Assembly (NCBI GenBank): GCA_963786195.1
Contig: CAWAYH010000014.1
Span: 62,001 to 126,000, forward strand
Source of the DNA: CAWAYH01 sp963786195
GTDB taxonomy: Bacteria; Acidobacteriota; Vicinamibacteria; Vicinamibacterales; 2-12-FULL-66-21
Direction of reading: 5' to 3'
DNA: 64,000 nt
In this document: one piece after another, positions 54,329 to 63,512 of the stretch
How positions within the stretch are numbered: position 1 is the first letter of the stretch
How the letters are laid out: each line of letters opens with the position of its first letter
Notes under the pieces: generated by a model
Told to the model about the DNA's origin: nothing
Databases searched by the model: none
Seen by the model: only the letters and a program-made list of their open reading frames with translations
Made by a program: the position numbers and the translations under genes

Positions 54329-56061
54329 AGACGCAGGTTTCTTCAGCAGCCCTGGCTGCCTGTTTGATGGCGGCGGCACTCATTTCTCCAATGGCGGCTC
54401 AACAGAATCGCGCGCCGAATCAACTGACAGACGACGAGAAGCGCGCAGGATGGACGCTCCTCTTCGACGGCTCGTCCCTCAACGGCTGGCGCGGCTACAA
54501 GAAGCCCGACGCGTCGAACACGCGCTGGCGGGTGGAAGACGGCATGCTGACCGTCGGCCAGAGCGTCGGCACCGATACGCGCGGGGCGCTCGACCTGATT
54601 TCCACGGATCACTTCGACCGGTTCGAGCTGACGTTCGAGTGGCGCATCGCGGAGGGTGGCAACAGCGGCATCAAGTACTTCGTCCTCGAGGATATGGACG
54701 CCGCTATCGGCCACGAGTATCAGATCATCGACGACGAGCGGCACCCCGACGCCAAGATCGGCATCGAACGGCAGACCGGCGCGTTCTACGACGTGCTGTC
54801 GCCGGCGAATCGCAAGCTGCATCCGGCCGGGCAACTCAACCAGGGACGCATCGTCTCGAACGGCCGCACCGTCGAGCACTGGCTGAACGGCACTCGCGTG
54901 CTGCAGTACGAGCTGGACAGCCCGGCGCTCCGGACCGCCATCGCGGACAGCAAGTTCAAGGACGTTGCGCGCTTCGGCAAGCTGCAGAACGGCCACATCC
55001 TGCTCCAGGACCATGGCGATCGCGTGTGGTACCGGAACATCAAGGTGCGGCGACTATCATCTCCGCCGTCGACAGGCGTGCAACTGGTCGCCAACGAGGC
55101 GGGCAAGCGCGTCGACGTCACGATCGGCGGCAAGCCGTTCACCTCCTATATTTATCCCGACACGCTCAAGAAGCCGGTTCTCTATCCGCTGCGCTCGGCG
55201 ATGGGCACGCTCGTGACGCGCGGTTTTCCGCTCGATCCGCGGGCCGGTGAGCGCGTCGATCATCCGCACCACGTCGGCATGTGGTTCAACTTCGGGGACG
55301 TCAACGGACTCGACTTCTGGAACAACTCGGACGCGATCAAGCCGGAGCAGGCGCCGAAGATGGGCACCATCCTGCACCGCCGCGTCGTCGAGACGAAGAA
55401 CGGTGCGGACCGCGGGGAGCTCGCGGTCGAGATGGACTGGGTCGACGCCGAGCGTCATCCCCTGCTGCGCGAGCAGACGCGATTCATCTTTCGCGGGGAC
55501 GCGACCAACCGGAGCGTCGAACGCATCACGACGCTGACGGCGCTCGATCGGCGGGTCGTGTTTCGCGATAACAAGGAAGGGACGATAGGCCTGCGGGTCG
55601 CGCGCGCGCTCGAGCAGCCGGCGGACAAGCCGGAAGTCTTCACCGACGCGAGCGGGAAGGCCACCGCCGTCCCCGTGCTCGACAACAAGGGTGTCACCGG
55701 GCTCTACACCAGCAGCGAGGGCCTGAAAGGCGACGCCGTGTGGGGCACTCGCGGACGATGGGTGCAGCTGGCGGGAACCGTGGAGTCCGAGCCGGTGACG
55801 CTCGTCCTGCTCGACCATCCATCGAATCCGAACTCCCCCACCTATTGGCACGCCCGCGGATACGGGTTGTTTGCGGCGAATCCGCTCGGTCGAAAAGTGT
55901 TCGACGACAAGCAGCCCGAGCTGACGCTGACGCTCGAGCCGGGCCGCTCGGTGACGTTCCGCCATCGTCTCGTGATTGTCCACGGGACGGCGACGACGGA
56001 TTCGATCGAGCGCGAATACCGCGCGTTCACGTCCGCGCCACCTACATCTTCCTCGCGCTGA
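54325..56061 (+). CDS. DUF1080-DUF6807 fusion, secreted glycoside-active protein
   Basis: 578 residues. Signal peptide (ALAACLMAAALISPMAAQ), then a DUF1080/3-keto-disaccharide-hydrolase-like domain (residues ~40-245; WTLLFDGSSLNGWRGYKKPD, GGNSGIKYFVLEDMDAAIGH, YEYQIIDDERHPDAK-like) and a second domain (residues ~255-570; RVDHPHHVGMWFNFGDVNGL, DFWNN, YWHARGYGLFAANPLGR) of the DUF6807/PmoA type. The two domains are usually separate proteins; here they lie in one intact frame. In related organisms both act on keto-sugars, so the fusion likely processes an oligosaccharide in the periplasm. The start overlaps the upstream stop by four bases. Confidence 0.88.
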   Translation: MKTQVSSAALAACLMAAALISPMAAQQNRAPNQLTDDEKRAGWTLLFDGSSLNGWRGYKKPDASNTRWRVEDGMLTVGQSVGTDTRGALDLISTDHFDRFELTFEWRIAEGGNSGIKYFVLEDMDAAIGHEYQIIDDERHPDAKIGIERQTGAFYDVLSPANRKLHPAGQLNQGRIVSNGRTVEHWLNGTRVLQYELDSPALRTAIADSKFKDVARFGKLQNGHILLQDHGDRVWYRNIKVRRLSSPPSTGVQLVANEAGKRVDVTIGGKPFTSYIYPDTLKKPVLYPLRSAMGTLVTRGFPLDPRAGERVDHPHHVGMWFNFGDVNGLDFWNNSDAIKPEQAPKMGTILHRRVVETKNGADRGELAVEMDWVDAERHPLLREQTRFIFRGDATNRSVERITTLTALDRRVVFRDNKEGTIGLRVARALEQPADKPEVFTDASGKATAVPVLDNKGVTGLYTSSEGLKGDAVWGTRGRWVQLAGTVESEPVTLVLLDHPSNPNSPTYWHARGYGLFAANPLGRKVFDDKQPELTLTLEPGRSVTFRHRLVIVHGTATTDSIEREYRAFTSAPPTSSSR

Positions 56062-56069
56062 GGCCACGC

Positions 56070-57347
56070 ATGGGGGTCGTCGGTCAGGGTCGCGCTGAGG
56101 GTCATCTCACACCGGCCGACGTCTCGCGGGTCGCGCGTGAAGCGCTCGATCGGCTGCCCCTCGACGGCCGGCGCGTGATCGTCCTCATTCCTGACGGCAC
56201 GCGAACCATGCCGATGCCGCTCATGTTCGAGATCCTCGAGCGCGAGCTCGGATCGAGGGTGGCCGCGCTCGACTATCTGGTGGCGTTAGGCACGCACTCC
56301 CCGATGAGCGACGCGCAGCTGACGCGGCTCGTCGGCCGGCCGGTCGCCGGCGGCGTCGCCGGCACGCGGCGCATCTTCAACCATCGCTGGGATGATCCTG
56401 CGACGTTCGTGCAACTCGGGACGATTCCCGCAGCCGAGATCGCGGCACTCACGGGCTCGCATCTCTCCCAGGATGTTCCAGTCTCGCTGAACCGTCTCGT
56501 CACCGAGTACGACCACGTGCTCATCTGCGGCCCCGTGTTCCCGCACGAGGTCGTGGGGTTCTCCGGCGGTACGAAGTATCTGTTCCCGGGAATCGCAGCG
56601 CCGCCGATCATCCACTTCACGCACTGGCTCGGGGCATTGATCACGAGCTCGGAGGTCATCGGAACGATGGATACGCCGGTGCGTGCGGTCATCGATCGCG
56701 CCGCGGGTCTCCTCGACACCCCCGTGTCGCTGATCGCGCTCGTCGTCACGCACGACGGCGTGGCCGGGATGTACTGCGGCGAGCCTCACGAGGCCTGGCG
56801 CGAAGCCGCCAGGCTGTCAGCCCGGCGTCACATCGTGTGGGTCGACGAGCCGTTCGACCGCGTGCTGTCCGTCATGCCGCCGATGTACGACGACTTGTGG
56901 ACGGCAGCCAAGGGCGCCTACAAAGCCGAGCCGGCCGTGGCCGACGGCGGCGAGGTGATCATCTACGCCCCGCACGTGCGCGAGGTCAGCCATGTGCACG
57001 GCCGGTTGATCGAGGAGATCGGCTACCACTGCCGCGACTATTTCCTGGCGCAGTGGGATCGTTTCGCGGCATACCCCGGAGGCATATTGGCGCACTCGAC
57101 GCACGTCAAGGGGCTGGGCACCTTCGATGCTCGAAGCGGCCGGGAGTCGCCGCGGATCACCGTCACGCTCGCCACGGGTATCGCGCGCGAGCGATGCGGG
57201 CGGATCAACCTGGGTTACGCGGAGCCCTCGAGTATCGATCTCGATGCCTGGCCCACCGACACACGGAACGGCGACATGATGGTGCCGCGAGCCGGAGAGA
57301 TGTTGTTCCGCGTCGGCCAGCCGCCCGATGCCGGGGCGTCAGCGTGA
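56070..57347 (+). CDS. LarA-like (lactate racemase N-terminal) protein
   Basis: 425 residues from ATG 56070, eight bases after the previous stop. The N-terminal domain has VIVLIPDGTRTMPMPLMFEI and YLVALGTHSPMSDAQL, the DUF2088/LarA motif. Later RIFNHRWDDPATFVQLGTI, VFPHEVVGFSGGTKYLFPGI and IIYAPHVREVSHVHG match the second half. Nickel-pincer LarA enzymes racemise or epimerise alpha-hydroxy acids; members beside sugar kinases act on sugar acids. The conserved His cluster is present (GTHSP and THWLG). No Lar cofactor genes are here. Confidence 0.88.
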   Translation: MGVVGQGRAEGHLTPADVSRVAREALDRLPLDGRRVIVLIPDGTRTMPMPLMFEILERELGSRVAALDYLVALGTHSPMSDAQLTRLVGRPVAGGVAGTRRIFNHRWDDPATFVQLGTIPAAEIAALTGSHLSQDVPVSLNRLVTEYDHVLICGPVFPHEVVGFSGGTKYLFPGIAAPPIIHFTHWLGALITSSEVIGTMDTPVRAVIDRAAGLLDTPVSLIALVVTHDGVAGMYCGEPHEAWREAARLSARRHIVWVDEPFDRVLSVMPPMYDDLWTAAKGAYKAEPAVADGGEVIIYAPHVREVSHVHGRLIEEIGYHCRDYFLAQWDRFAAYPGGILAHSTHVKGLGTFDARSGRESPRITVTLATGIARERCGRINLGYAEPSSIDLDAWPTDTRNGDMMVPRAGEMLFRVGQPPDAGASA

Positions 57348-58426
57348 GCGCGGGCCTTCGACTTCCCGCCGACGGGGCGCTCGACTTCCTCTCGCTCGGC
57401 GCGCTCGTTCATCGCCTCGATCCGGGCGTGGTGCCTTTTCGAAAAGCCCAAGCCTGCGCGATCCACGTCAGCGGCGGCGAGTACAACACCGCGGCGAACC
57501 TCTCGGACTGCTTTCGCCTGCGCACCGCCATCGCGAGCGCGATGGTCGATTACCCGATCGGCGATCTCATCGCCGAGCGCGTGCGCGCGATGGGCGTGAG
57601 GGCGTTCTACAAACGCTTCGCGCATGACGGCGCGCGCGGCCCGAACATGGCCGCCGTGTACAGCGACCAGGGCTACGGCGTGCGCGGTCCCGTCGTGTTC
57701 TACAACCGCGCGAACGAGGCGGCTGCACTGTTGAAGCCCGGCGACTTCGACTGGCCGGCGATCTTCGGCGCCGGTGTCCGCTGGTTCCACAGCGGCGGCA
57801 TCTTCGCGTCGCTTTCCGAGGGCACGGCCGAGCTGCTCCTGGAAGCCATGCAGGTCGCCAGGGCCCACGGTGCCGTCGTCTCGTTCGACGTCAACTACCG
57901 CGAGAAACTGTGGACGGCATCAGGCGGTAAGAGCCGTGCCGCGTCGACGCTCGGGAGTATCGCGAAACTCGTCGACGTGCTCGTCGGCAACGAGGAAGAT
58001 CTTCAACGGGGTCTTGGCATCCCGGGACCAGAAATCGGTGGCGCGTCCACCCTGGACCCCTCCACATTCGTCGGCATGATCGATCGGGTCGTCGAGCGGT
58101 ACCCGCAGATCAAAGTGGTGGCGACAACGCTGCGGGAAGTGCATTCCACGAACCGCCACACGTGGGGCGCCGTCGCCTGGATCGACGGACGCGCCTACCT
58201 CTCACCCACCTGCCAGCTCGACGTCCACGATCGAGTCGGCGGCGGTGACGGCTTCGCATCCGGTCTCTTCTACGGGCTGATCGCAGGAGAGACGCCGGAA
58301 GATGCCGTGCGGCTCGGGTGGGCTCACGGCGCGCTCCTCACGACCTTTCCGGGCGACACGACGATGGCGACGCTGGAGCAGGTCCGCGCGTTCGCGAAAG
58401 GAGGGTCGGCCCGCATCCAGCGCTGA
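57344..58426 (+). CDS. kdgK: PfkB-family sugar kinase, 2-keto-3-deoxygluconate-kinase-like
   Basis: 360 residues from GTG 57344, overlapping the previous stop by four bases (GTGA). PfkB motifs: HVSGGEYNTAANLSDC near the N-terminus (a variant of GGxxxN), FDVNYREKLW, LVGNEEDLQRGLG and the catalytic DRVGGGDGFASGLFYG anion-hole near residue 300. It should phosphorylate 2-keto-3-deoxygluconate or a similar keto-deoxy acid. It closes the sugar-acid operon 52345-58426. Confidence 0.88.
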   Translation: MSAGLRLPADGALDFLSLGALVHRLDPGVVPFRKAQACAIHVSGGEYNTAANLSDCFRLRTAIASAMVDYPIGDLIAERVRAMGVRAFYKRFAHDGARGPNMAAVYSDQGYGVRGPVVFYNRANEAAALLKPGDFDWPAIFGAGVRWFHSGGIFASLSEGTAELLLEAMQVARAHGAVVSFDVNYREKLWTASGGKSRAASTLGSIAKLVDVLVGNEEDLQRGLGIPGPEIGGASTLDPSTFVGMIDRVVERYPQIKVVATTLREVHSTNRHTWGAVAWIDGRAYLSPTCQLDVHDRVGGGDGFASGLFYGLIAGETPEDAVRLGWAHGALLTTFPGDTTMATLEQVRAFAKGGSARIQR

Positions 58427-58454
58427 GTGGGTCGCGTGTTACCATGCGGCCACT

Positions 58455-60871
58455 ATGCGAGCATCGACTTTCCGGCCCCTCACACTTCTCTTAGGCGGTG
58501 CCGTCCTCGCAGTTCCCCTCGCGGCCCAGCAGCAGCCCGCGCTGACCAGCGCCGACTACGCGCGCGGCGAGGGTTTCCTCGCGCAGAATCTCACCGGTCT
58601 GGTCGTCGGCGGCACCGTCGCCGCGAACTGGCTGCCCGACGAGCGATTCTGGTACCGCAACGCGCTGGCCGACGGCGCAGAGTTCATCCTCGTCGATCCC
58701 GTCAAGAAGACGCGGGCGCGCGCGTTCGACCACGCGAAGATCGCCGTCGCTCTCTCGACGGCCGCCGGCGCGAGTTTCGACGCGCTGCATCTGCCGTTCG
58801 AATCGATCCAGCTCTCACCAGACGCCGGCTCGGTGACGTTCAACGTCGGCCCGAAGCGCTGGGCCTGCGACGTCCAGGCCGCCGGGTGCGCCGAGGATTC
58901 GCGTCCGCAGCAACCGGATCCCGCGCTGGCGGCCGGCCGCGGTGCAGGCGGCAGGGGCCGGGGCGGCGGACGTGGCGGCGCCGGCGGCCCGACGTCGTCC
59001 GACGGCAAGCCGCTGACGATTTCGCCCGACGGCAAACGCGGCGTCTTCATCCGCGACTGGAATCTCTGGGTCCGCGACGTGGCGACGCGTCAGGAGCGCC
59101 AGCTCACGACCGACGGCGTGAAGTACTTCGGCTACGCCACCGACAACGCCGGCTGGAGCAGCGAGCGATCGCGCGATCGTGCTCGTGGTCGCCCGACTCG
59201 AAGAAGATCGCGACGCAGCAGCAGGACGAGCGCGAAGGTCGGCGAGATGTACCTCGTCAACACCGCCGTCGGTCATCCGACGCTGCGCGTGTCGAAGTTC
59301 CCGCTGCCCGGCGACCCGGTGATGGCGATGCTCCACCGCGTCGTCATCGACGTCGACACCGGCGCGATCACGCGCCTGCAGATGCAGCCCGACTTCCATC
59401 GCGCCACGCTCGGCGACGACATCAGCATGAACGACTACAACTGGAGCCCGGACGGCTCGAAGCTGGCGCTCGCCTCGGTCTCGCGCGATCACAAGCACGT
59501 CTGGCTGCGCGTCGCCGACACGGCGACCGGCGCCGTGCGCACGGTGTTCGACGAGACGGTGCCGACGCAGTTCGAGTCGCGCACCGGCTGGCGCGTGCTC
59601 TGGGCCACCAACGAGGTCATCTGGTACTCCGAGCGCGACAACTGGGGCCAGCTCTATCTCTACGATCTCGCAGACCGGCAAGCTGAAGAACCAGATCACG
59701 ACCGGCGAAGGTCCGGTGATGCAGATCGCGCGCATCGACGAGAAGATCGCGCACGCTGTGGTTCGGCGCGAACGGCCGGGAGAAGGGACAGGATCCGTAC
59801 TTCCTGCACTTCTACCGCATCGGCCTCGACGGCAAGAACTACGTGTCGCTGACGCCGGACGACGGCACGCACACGATGCAGCTGTCGCCGTCGGGCACGC
59901 TACCTCGTCGACACGTACTCGAAGCCGGACGTGCCGCCGGTCGTCGCGCTGCGCGATCGGCGACGGCACAGCTGGTGCATGCCGCTCGAGAAGGCGGACA
60001 TCTCGAAGCTGCTCGCGACCGGCTGGAAGCCGCCGATGCCGATCAAGATGACGGCGCACGACGGCAAGACCGACATCTACGGCCTGCTGTTCCGGCCGAC
60101 GAACTTCGATCCGGCGAAGAAGTATCCGATCGTCAACAACGTCTATCCCGGTCCGCAGACCGGCAGCACCGGGAGCCGCGCGTTCACGCCGGCGCGCGGC
60201 GATCGTCAGGCGCTCGCCGAGCTCGGCTTCATCGTCGTCACGATCGACGGCATGGGCACGCCGGGCCGATCGAAGGCGTTCCAGGACGCGTACTACGGCG
60301 CGATGGGACGCGACAACACGATTCCGGATCAGATCGCCGGCATGAAGGAGCTGGCGCAGAAGTATCCGTGGATCGACATCGACGCGCGCCGGCATCTGGG
60401 GTCACTCGGGCGGCGGCTTCGCGACGACCACGGCGATGTTCCGCTTCCCCGACTTCTTCAAGGCCGGCATCGCCGAGTCGGGCAATCACGATCAGCGCGA
60501 GAACGAGGACGACTGGGGCGAGCGCTATCAGGGGCTGGTCGTGAAGAACGCCGACGGCACCGACAGCTACGACGCCGAGGCGAACCAGAACTTCGCGAAG
60601 AACCTGAAGGGCCACCTGCTGCTCGCGCACGGCACGATGGACACGAACGTGCCGCCGTATCAGACGATGCTGATCGCCGACGCGCTGATCAAGGCGAACA
60701 AGGACTTCGATCTGCTGATGCTGCCGAACGCCGAACCACGGCTACGGCGCCGCGTCGAACTACATGATGCGCCGGCGCTGGGATTACTTCGTGAAGTGGC
60801 TGATGGGCGTCGAGCCGCCGAAGGAGCACCTCATGGGCCAGCCGGCGGGAGGACGCGGCAGTCAGCAGTAG
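58455..60871 (+). CDS. S9-family (DPP4-like) prolyl oligopeptidase, secreted (frame-broken)
   Basis: About 805 residues joined. Signal peptide (LTLLLGGAVLAVPLAAQ) from ATG 58455. The N-terminal beta-propeller is DPP4-like (LTISPDGKRGVFIRDWNLWV; YNWSPDGSKLALASVSRDHK). The catalytic Ser is in GIWGHSGGGFATTTAMFRFP (60394-60453), the Asp near HGTMDTNVPPYQ and the His in HGYGAAS. Frame changes occur near 59170, 59680, 59750, 59790, 59905, 60390 and 60740. An Arg/Gly-rich insert (GRGAGGRGRGGGRGGAGG) lies at residues 161-178. The frame ends PAGGRGSQQ at TAG 60869-60871. The TACCAT box nine bases upstream is a possible leaderless promoter. Confidence 0.88.
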
Positions 60872-61502
60872 ATGACCCCGCGCCCCTTCATTGTGTGCGC
60901 CGCGGCGATCGAAGGACGCGGCGTCGCCGATGCCGTTCTTGGCGTCGGCAAGACCGCCGCGGCAATGCGCACAACGGAACTGCTCATTCGCAGCCGCCCT
61001 TCCTGGCTGCTGCTGATCGGCGTCTGCGGCGCGTATCAGGCAGCACCCCCGGGCCTCAGTCTGGCGGTCGGCGATCTCTGCGTGGTCGGAGAGGATCGAC
61101 TGGCAGACGAGGGCGTCGCGCTCGCCGGCGACGGCTTTCAGGGGATAGCATCAATGGAACTGGGCGACGAGGGTCCGTTCCGGAGCGACCCCGCGCTCGC
61201 GCAGACGATCGCGAGCCGTCTCGGCATCCCAATCGTGTCGGGCGCGACCGTCAGCACCTGCAGCGGGCGCGACGACCTCGCGGACCGCACTCGCGCGGCG
61301 GAGCGGCGCGCAGGTCGAGACGATGGAAGGAGCCGCAGTCCTGCAGGTCTGTCAACACTTCGACGTACCGGCTGTACAGCTGCGGTGCGTCAGCAATCGT
61401 ACGGGCGACAGGCCGACCGCGGGCTGGGATCTGCCCCGCGCCGTCGAGCGGTTGGCAGAAGCTGTTCGTACGTTGGCGAGTGACTGGGCACCCAAGGTGT
61501 GA
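60872..61502 (+). CDS. mqnB: Futalosine hydrolase (frame-broken)
   Basis: About 210 residues, starting at ATG 60872 directly after the S9 stop. It cleaves futalosine to release hypoxanthine in the futalosine menaquinone pathway. Nucleosidase motifs: MTPRPFIVCAAAIEGRGVAD, LLLIGVCGAYQAAPPGL, FQGIASMELGDEGPFR and the last, read after a one-base change near 61290, ETMEGAAVLQVCQHF with the catalytic acidic residue, ending LASDWAPKV at TGA 61500-61502. Followed one base later by mqnD. Confidence 0.85.
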
Positions 61503-61503
61503 C

Positions 61504-62321
61504 GTGAGCGCGCCGCTGACCCTCGGCTTCTCGCCCTGCCCCAACGACACGTTCATGTTTCACGCGCTCGTCTCCGGCGCGGTGCCGTTGCCGGGATACT
61601 CGATCGCGCCGTGGCTGGCAGATATCGAGGCGCTCAACGAACGGGCGCTCGCCAGCGATCCGCTGGCGGTGACGAAGCTCAGCGTCCACGGTTACGCGTA
61701 CGCGGCGGACCGATACACGCTGCTGCGGAGCGGCGCCGCGCTCGGCCGCGGCTGCGGCCCGCTGGTCGTCGCCAGGCAGGACGGCGATCTCGCACGGCTG
61801 GCCGGCCGCCGCGTCGCGATTCCCGGGCGATACACGACGGCCCACCTGCTCCTGCGGATCTTCGCGCCCCAAACTATCGAGGTCGTGCCGATGCGGTTCG
61901 AAGCGATCATGCCGGCCGTCGCCGCGGGCGATGTGGACGCGGGCGTGATCATCCACGAGGGCCGCTTCACGTACCCCGGCTACGGCCTGGTGGAACTCGC
62001 CGACCTCGGGACGCTGTGGGAAGCCGAAACGAATCTGCCGTTGCCGCTCGGCATCATCGCAATGAAACGCGAACTCGGGCAGTCACTGGCCGAGGTCCTC
62101 GAAGAAGGAATCCGCAAGTCGATTCTGACCGCGCAGGCGCGAGCCCGACCTCTCCGCCGAGTACGTCCGAGACCCACGCGCAGGAGATGGACCCGGAAGT
62201 CTGCCGGCGCCACATCGAGCTCTACGTCAACGAGTACTCGGTCAGGCTCGGTGAGGAAGGCGAAGCCGCGATTGCGGAGCTGATGGCGCGCGGCGTCGCT
62301 GCCGGCGTCCTGCGACGGTGA
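61504..62321 (+). CDS. mqnD: 1,4-dihydroxy-6-naphthoate synthase (one frame break)
   Basis: About 272 residues from GTG 61504, one base after mqnB. The periplasmic-binding-like fold starts LTLGFSPCPNDTFMFHALVS, the MqnD signature, with DIEALNERALASDPLAVTKL, GPLVVARQD, VAIPGRYTTAHLLLRIF and IIHEGRFTYPGYGLVELADL. One frame change near 62135; the last piece ends VCRRHIELYVNEYSVRLGE... VLRR at TGA 62319-62321. It produces 1,4-dihydroxy-6-naphthoate for menaquinone synthesis. The repeat palindrome follows. Confidence 0.9.
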
Positions 62322-62328
62322 TCGTGAA

Positions 62329-62449
62329 CGGTGCAGGTGCACCGTGCAGGGTGCACAGTGCGGTGCTGTGCCGGTGCACGGTGCAGCGCGTGCACTTGGG
62401 CACCTTGCACAGCACCGCACGTTGCACGGTGCACGGTGCACCTGCACCG
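62329..62449. repeat. Long GTGCAC inverted repeat between convergent genes
   Basis: Outer arms 62329-62348 and 62430-62449 are perfect 20-base complements; inner arms TGCGGTGCTGTGC (62359-62371) and GCACAGCACCGCA (62407-62419) are also perfect. The central ~35 bases hold further GTGCAC words. Family member of 10745-10788. Confidence 0.88.
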
Positions 62450-62457
62450 CTCTCAAC

Positions 62458-63443
62458 TCAGCGAAGCGCTTCGCGGCAGTAGCGCATACACTTGGCCATT
62501 TCGGCCATGCGGTCGGAGCCCTGGGGGACGGGGTATTCGAACTCGATCGTGGCCTGAATCCGCCACTTGTTGTCCCGGATCAGACGCAGCACCTCGACGA
62601 TCGGCGTGTCCCCCTCGCCAAACGGGACGTTCGGGCCGTCCTTGAACGTCCGGTCCTTCACATGCACGTGCGTGATCCGATCGTGGTGCTGTGTGATGAA
62701 TGGCACCGGTGACGTGGTGTTGCCGGCAATGAAATGACCCAGGTCCACGTTGGCGCCGTTGTATTTTGAGTAGCCGAAGACCGTCTCCCAGTCCAACGGT
62801 TTGGTCGCGGCATGGCCGTGATAACCGACCATCATCCTGTGTTTGTCGGCAAACTGGCCGAGCCGCTTCGCGTCCGCGACGGAGATCTCGCACGAGATCG
62901 CCCTCGCGCCGAGCGTCCTCGCCAGAGTGAAACAATAGTCGACGACCTCGTCCGTCATCGCGTAGATGCCGTCGAACTTCACGATCTCGATCAGGACGCC
63001 GGCGTCCTCGGTCCTTCTTCCGGAATGCCCGCACCTGATCCATCGACGCGCTGGCCCGCCACTGGCGCAATGCCTCGGCGGCAGCCTTCTGCGCGGCGAC
63101 CTGCTCGGGCGTCGGCATGCCGCGATTCCCGCGCGGCGGAACGAGCGGGGCGGGCAATCCCATGAATGCCTCGACCGGCTGCGATCGCAGTTCGACGGCG
63201 CTGCATCCGAGCTGGAGGCAGTTCTGAAGGATCGCGTCGCCGCTCATCGCGAGGTCGCCGAAGTTGTACGGAACGTTCAGGCCGATCTGGACACCCGCAA
63301 CCTTCGAGTCCGGCTTCTGACGCGGCGACACGATCCCGCAGGCGCGGTCCAGAGACTTGTCGCGGGCAGGCCAGAGCGAGCTTTCCCAATTCGCGTCGCG
63401 TATACAACACAGGATCCTCCGCAGCGATTCGGCCAACCAGCAT
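62458..63443 (-). CDS. Tat-exported sugar isomerase/epimerase-like protein (frame-broken)
   Basis: About 325 residues from ATG 63441-63443. The lead YTRRELGKLALA is a twin-arginine signal. The TIM-barrel pieces, in two or three frames, show QIGLNVPYNFGDLAMSGDAI, NCLQLGCSAVELRSQPVEAF, VGYHGHAATKPLDWETVFGY, NVDLGHFIAGNTTSPVPFIT and HDRITHVHVKDRTFKDGPNV, the metal-binding His/Glu/Asp set of the xylose-isomerase-like family. Changes near 63350 and 63005. Function as at 53426 (periplasmic sugar isomerisation). Convergent with mqnD. Confidence 0.82.
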
Positions 63444-63458
63444 GTCCCGTAACGTGGC

Positions 63459-63476
63459 GTCCGGCTCTAGCCGGAC
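63459..63476. repeat. GTCCGGCT/AGCCGGAC hairpin
   Basis: Eight-base perfect arms (63459-63466, 63469-63476) with a CT loop; family member of 36540-36579 and 40876-40893. Confidence 0.7.
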
Positions 63477-63512
63477 ATCTTAGCCGGGCTTCTTTGGTAG
63501 ACTCCGTCCACC

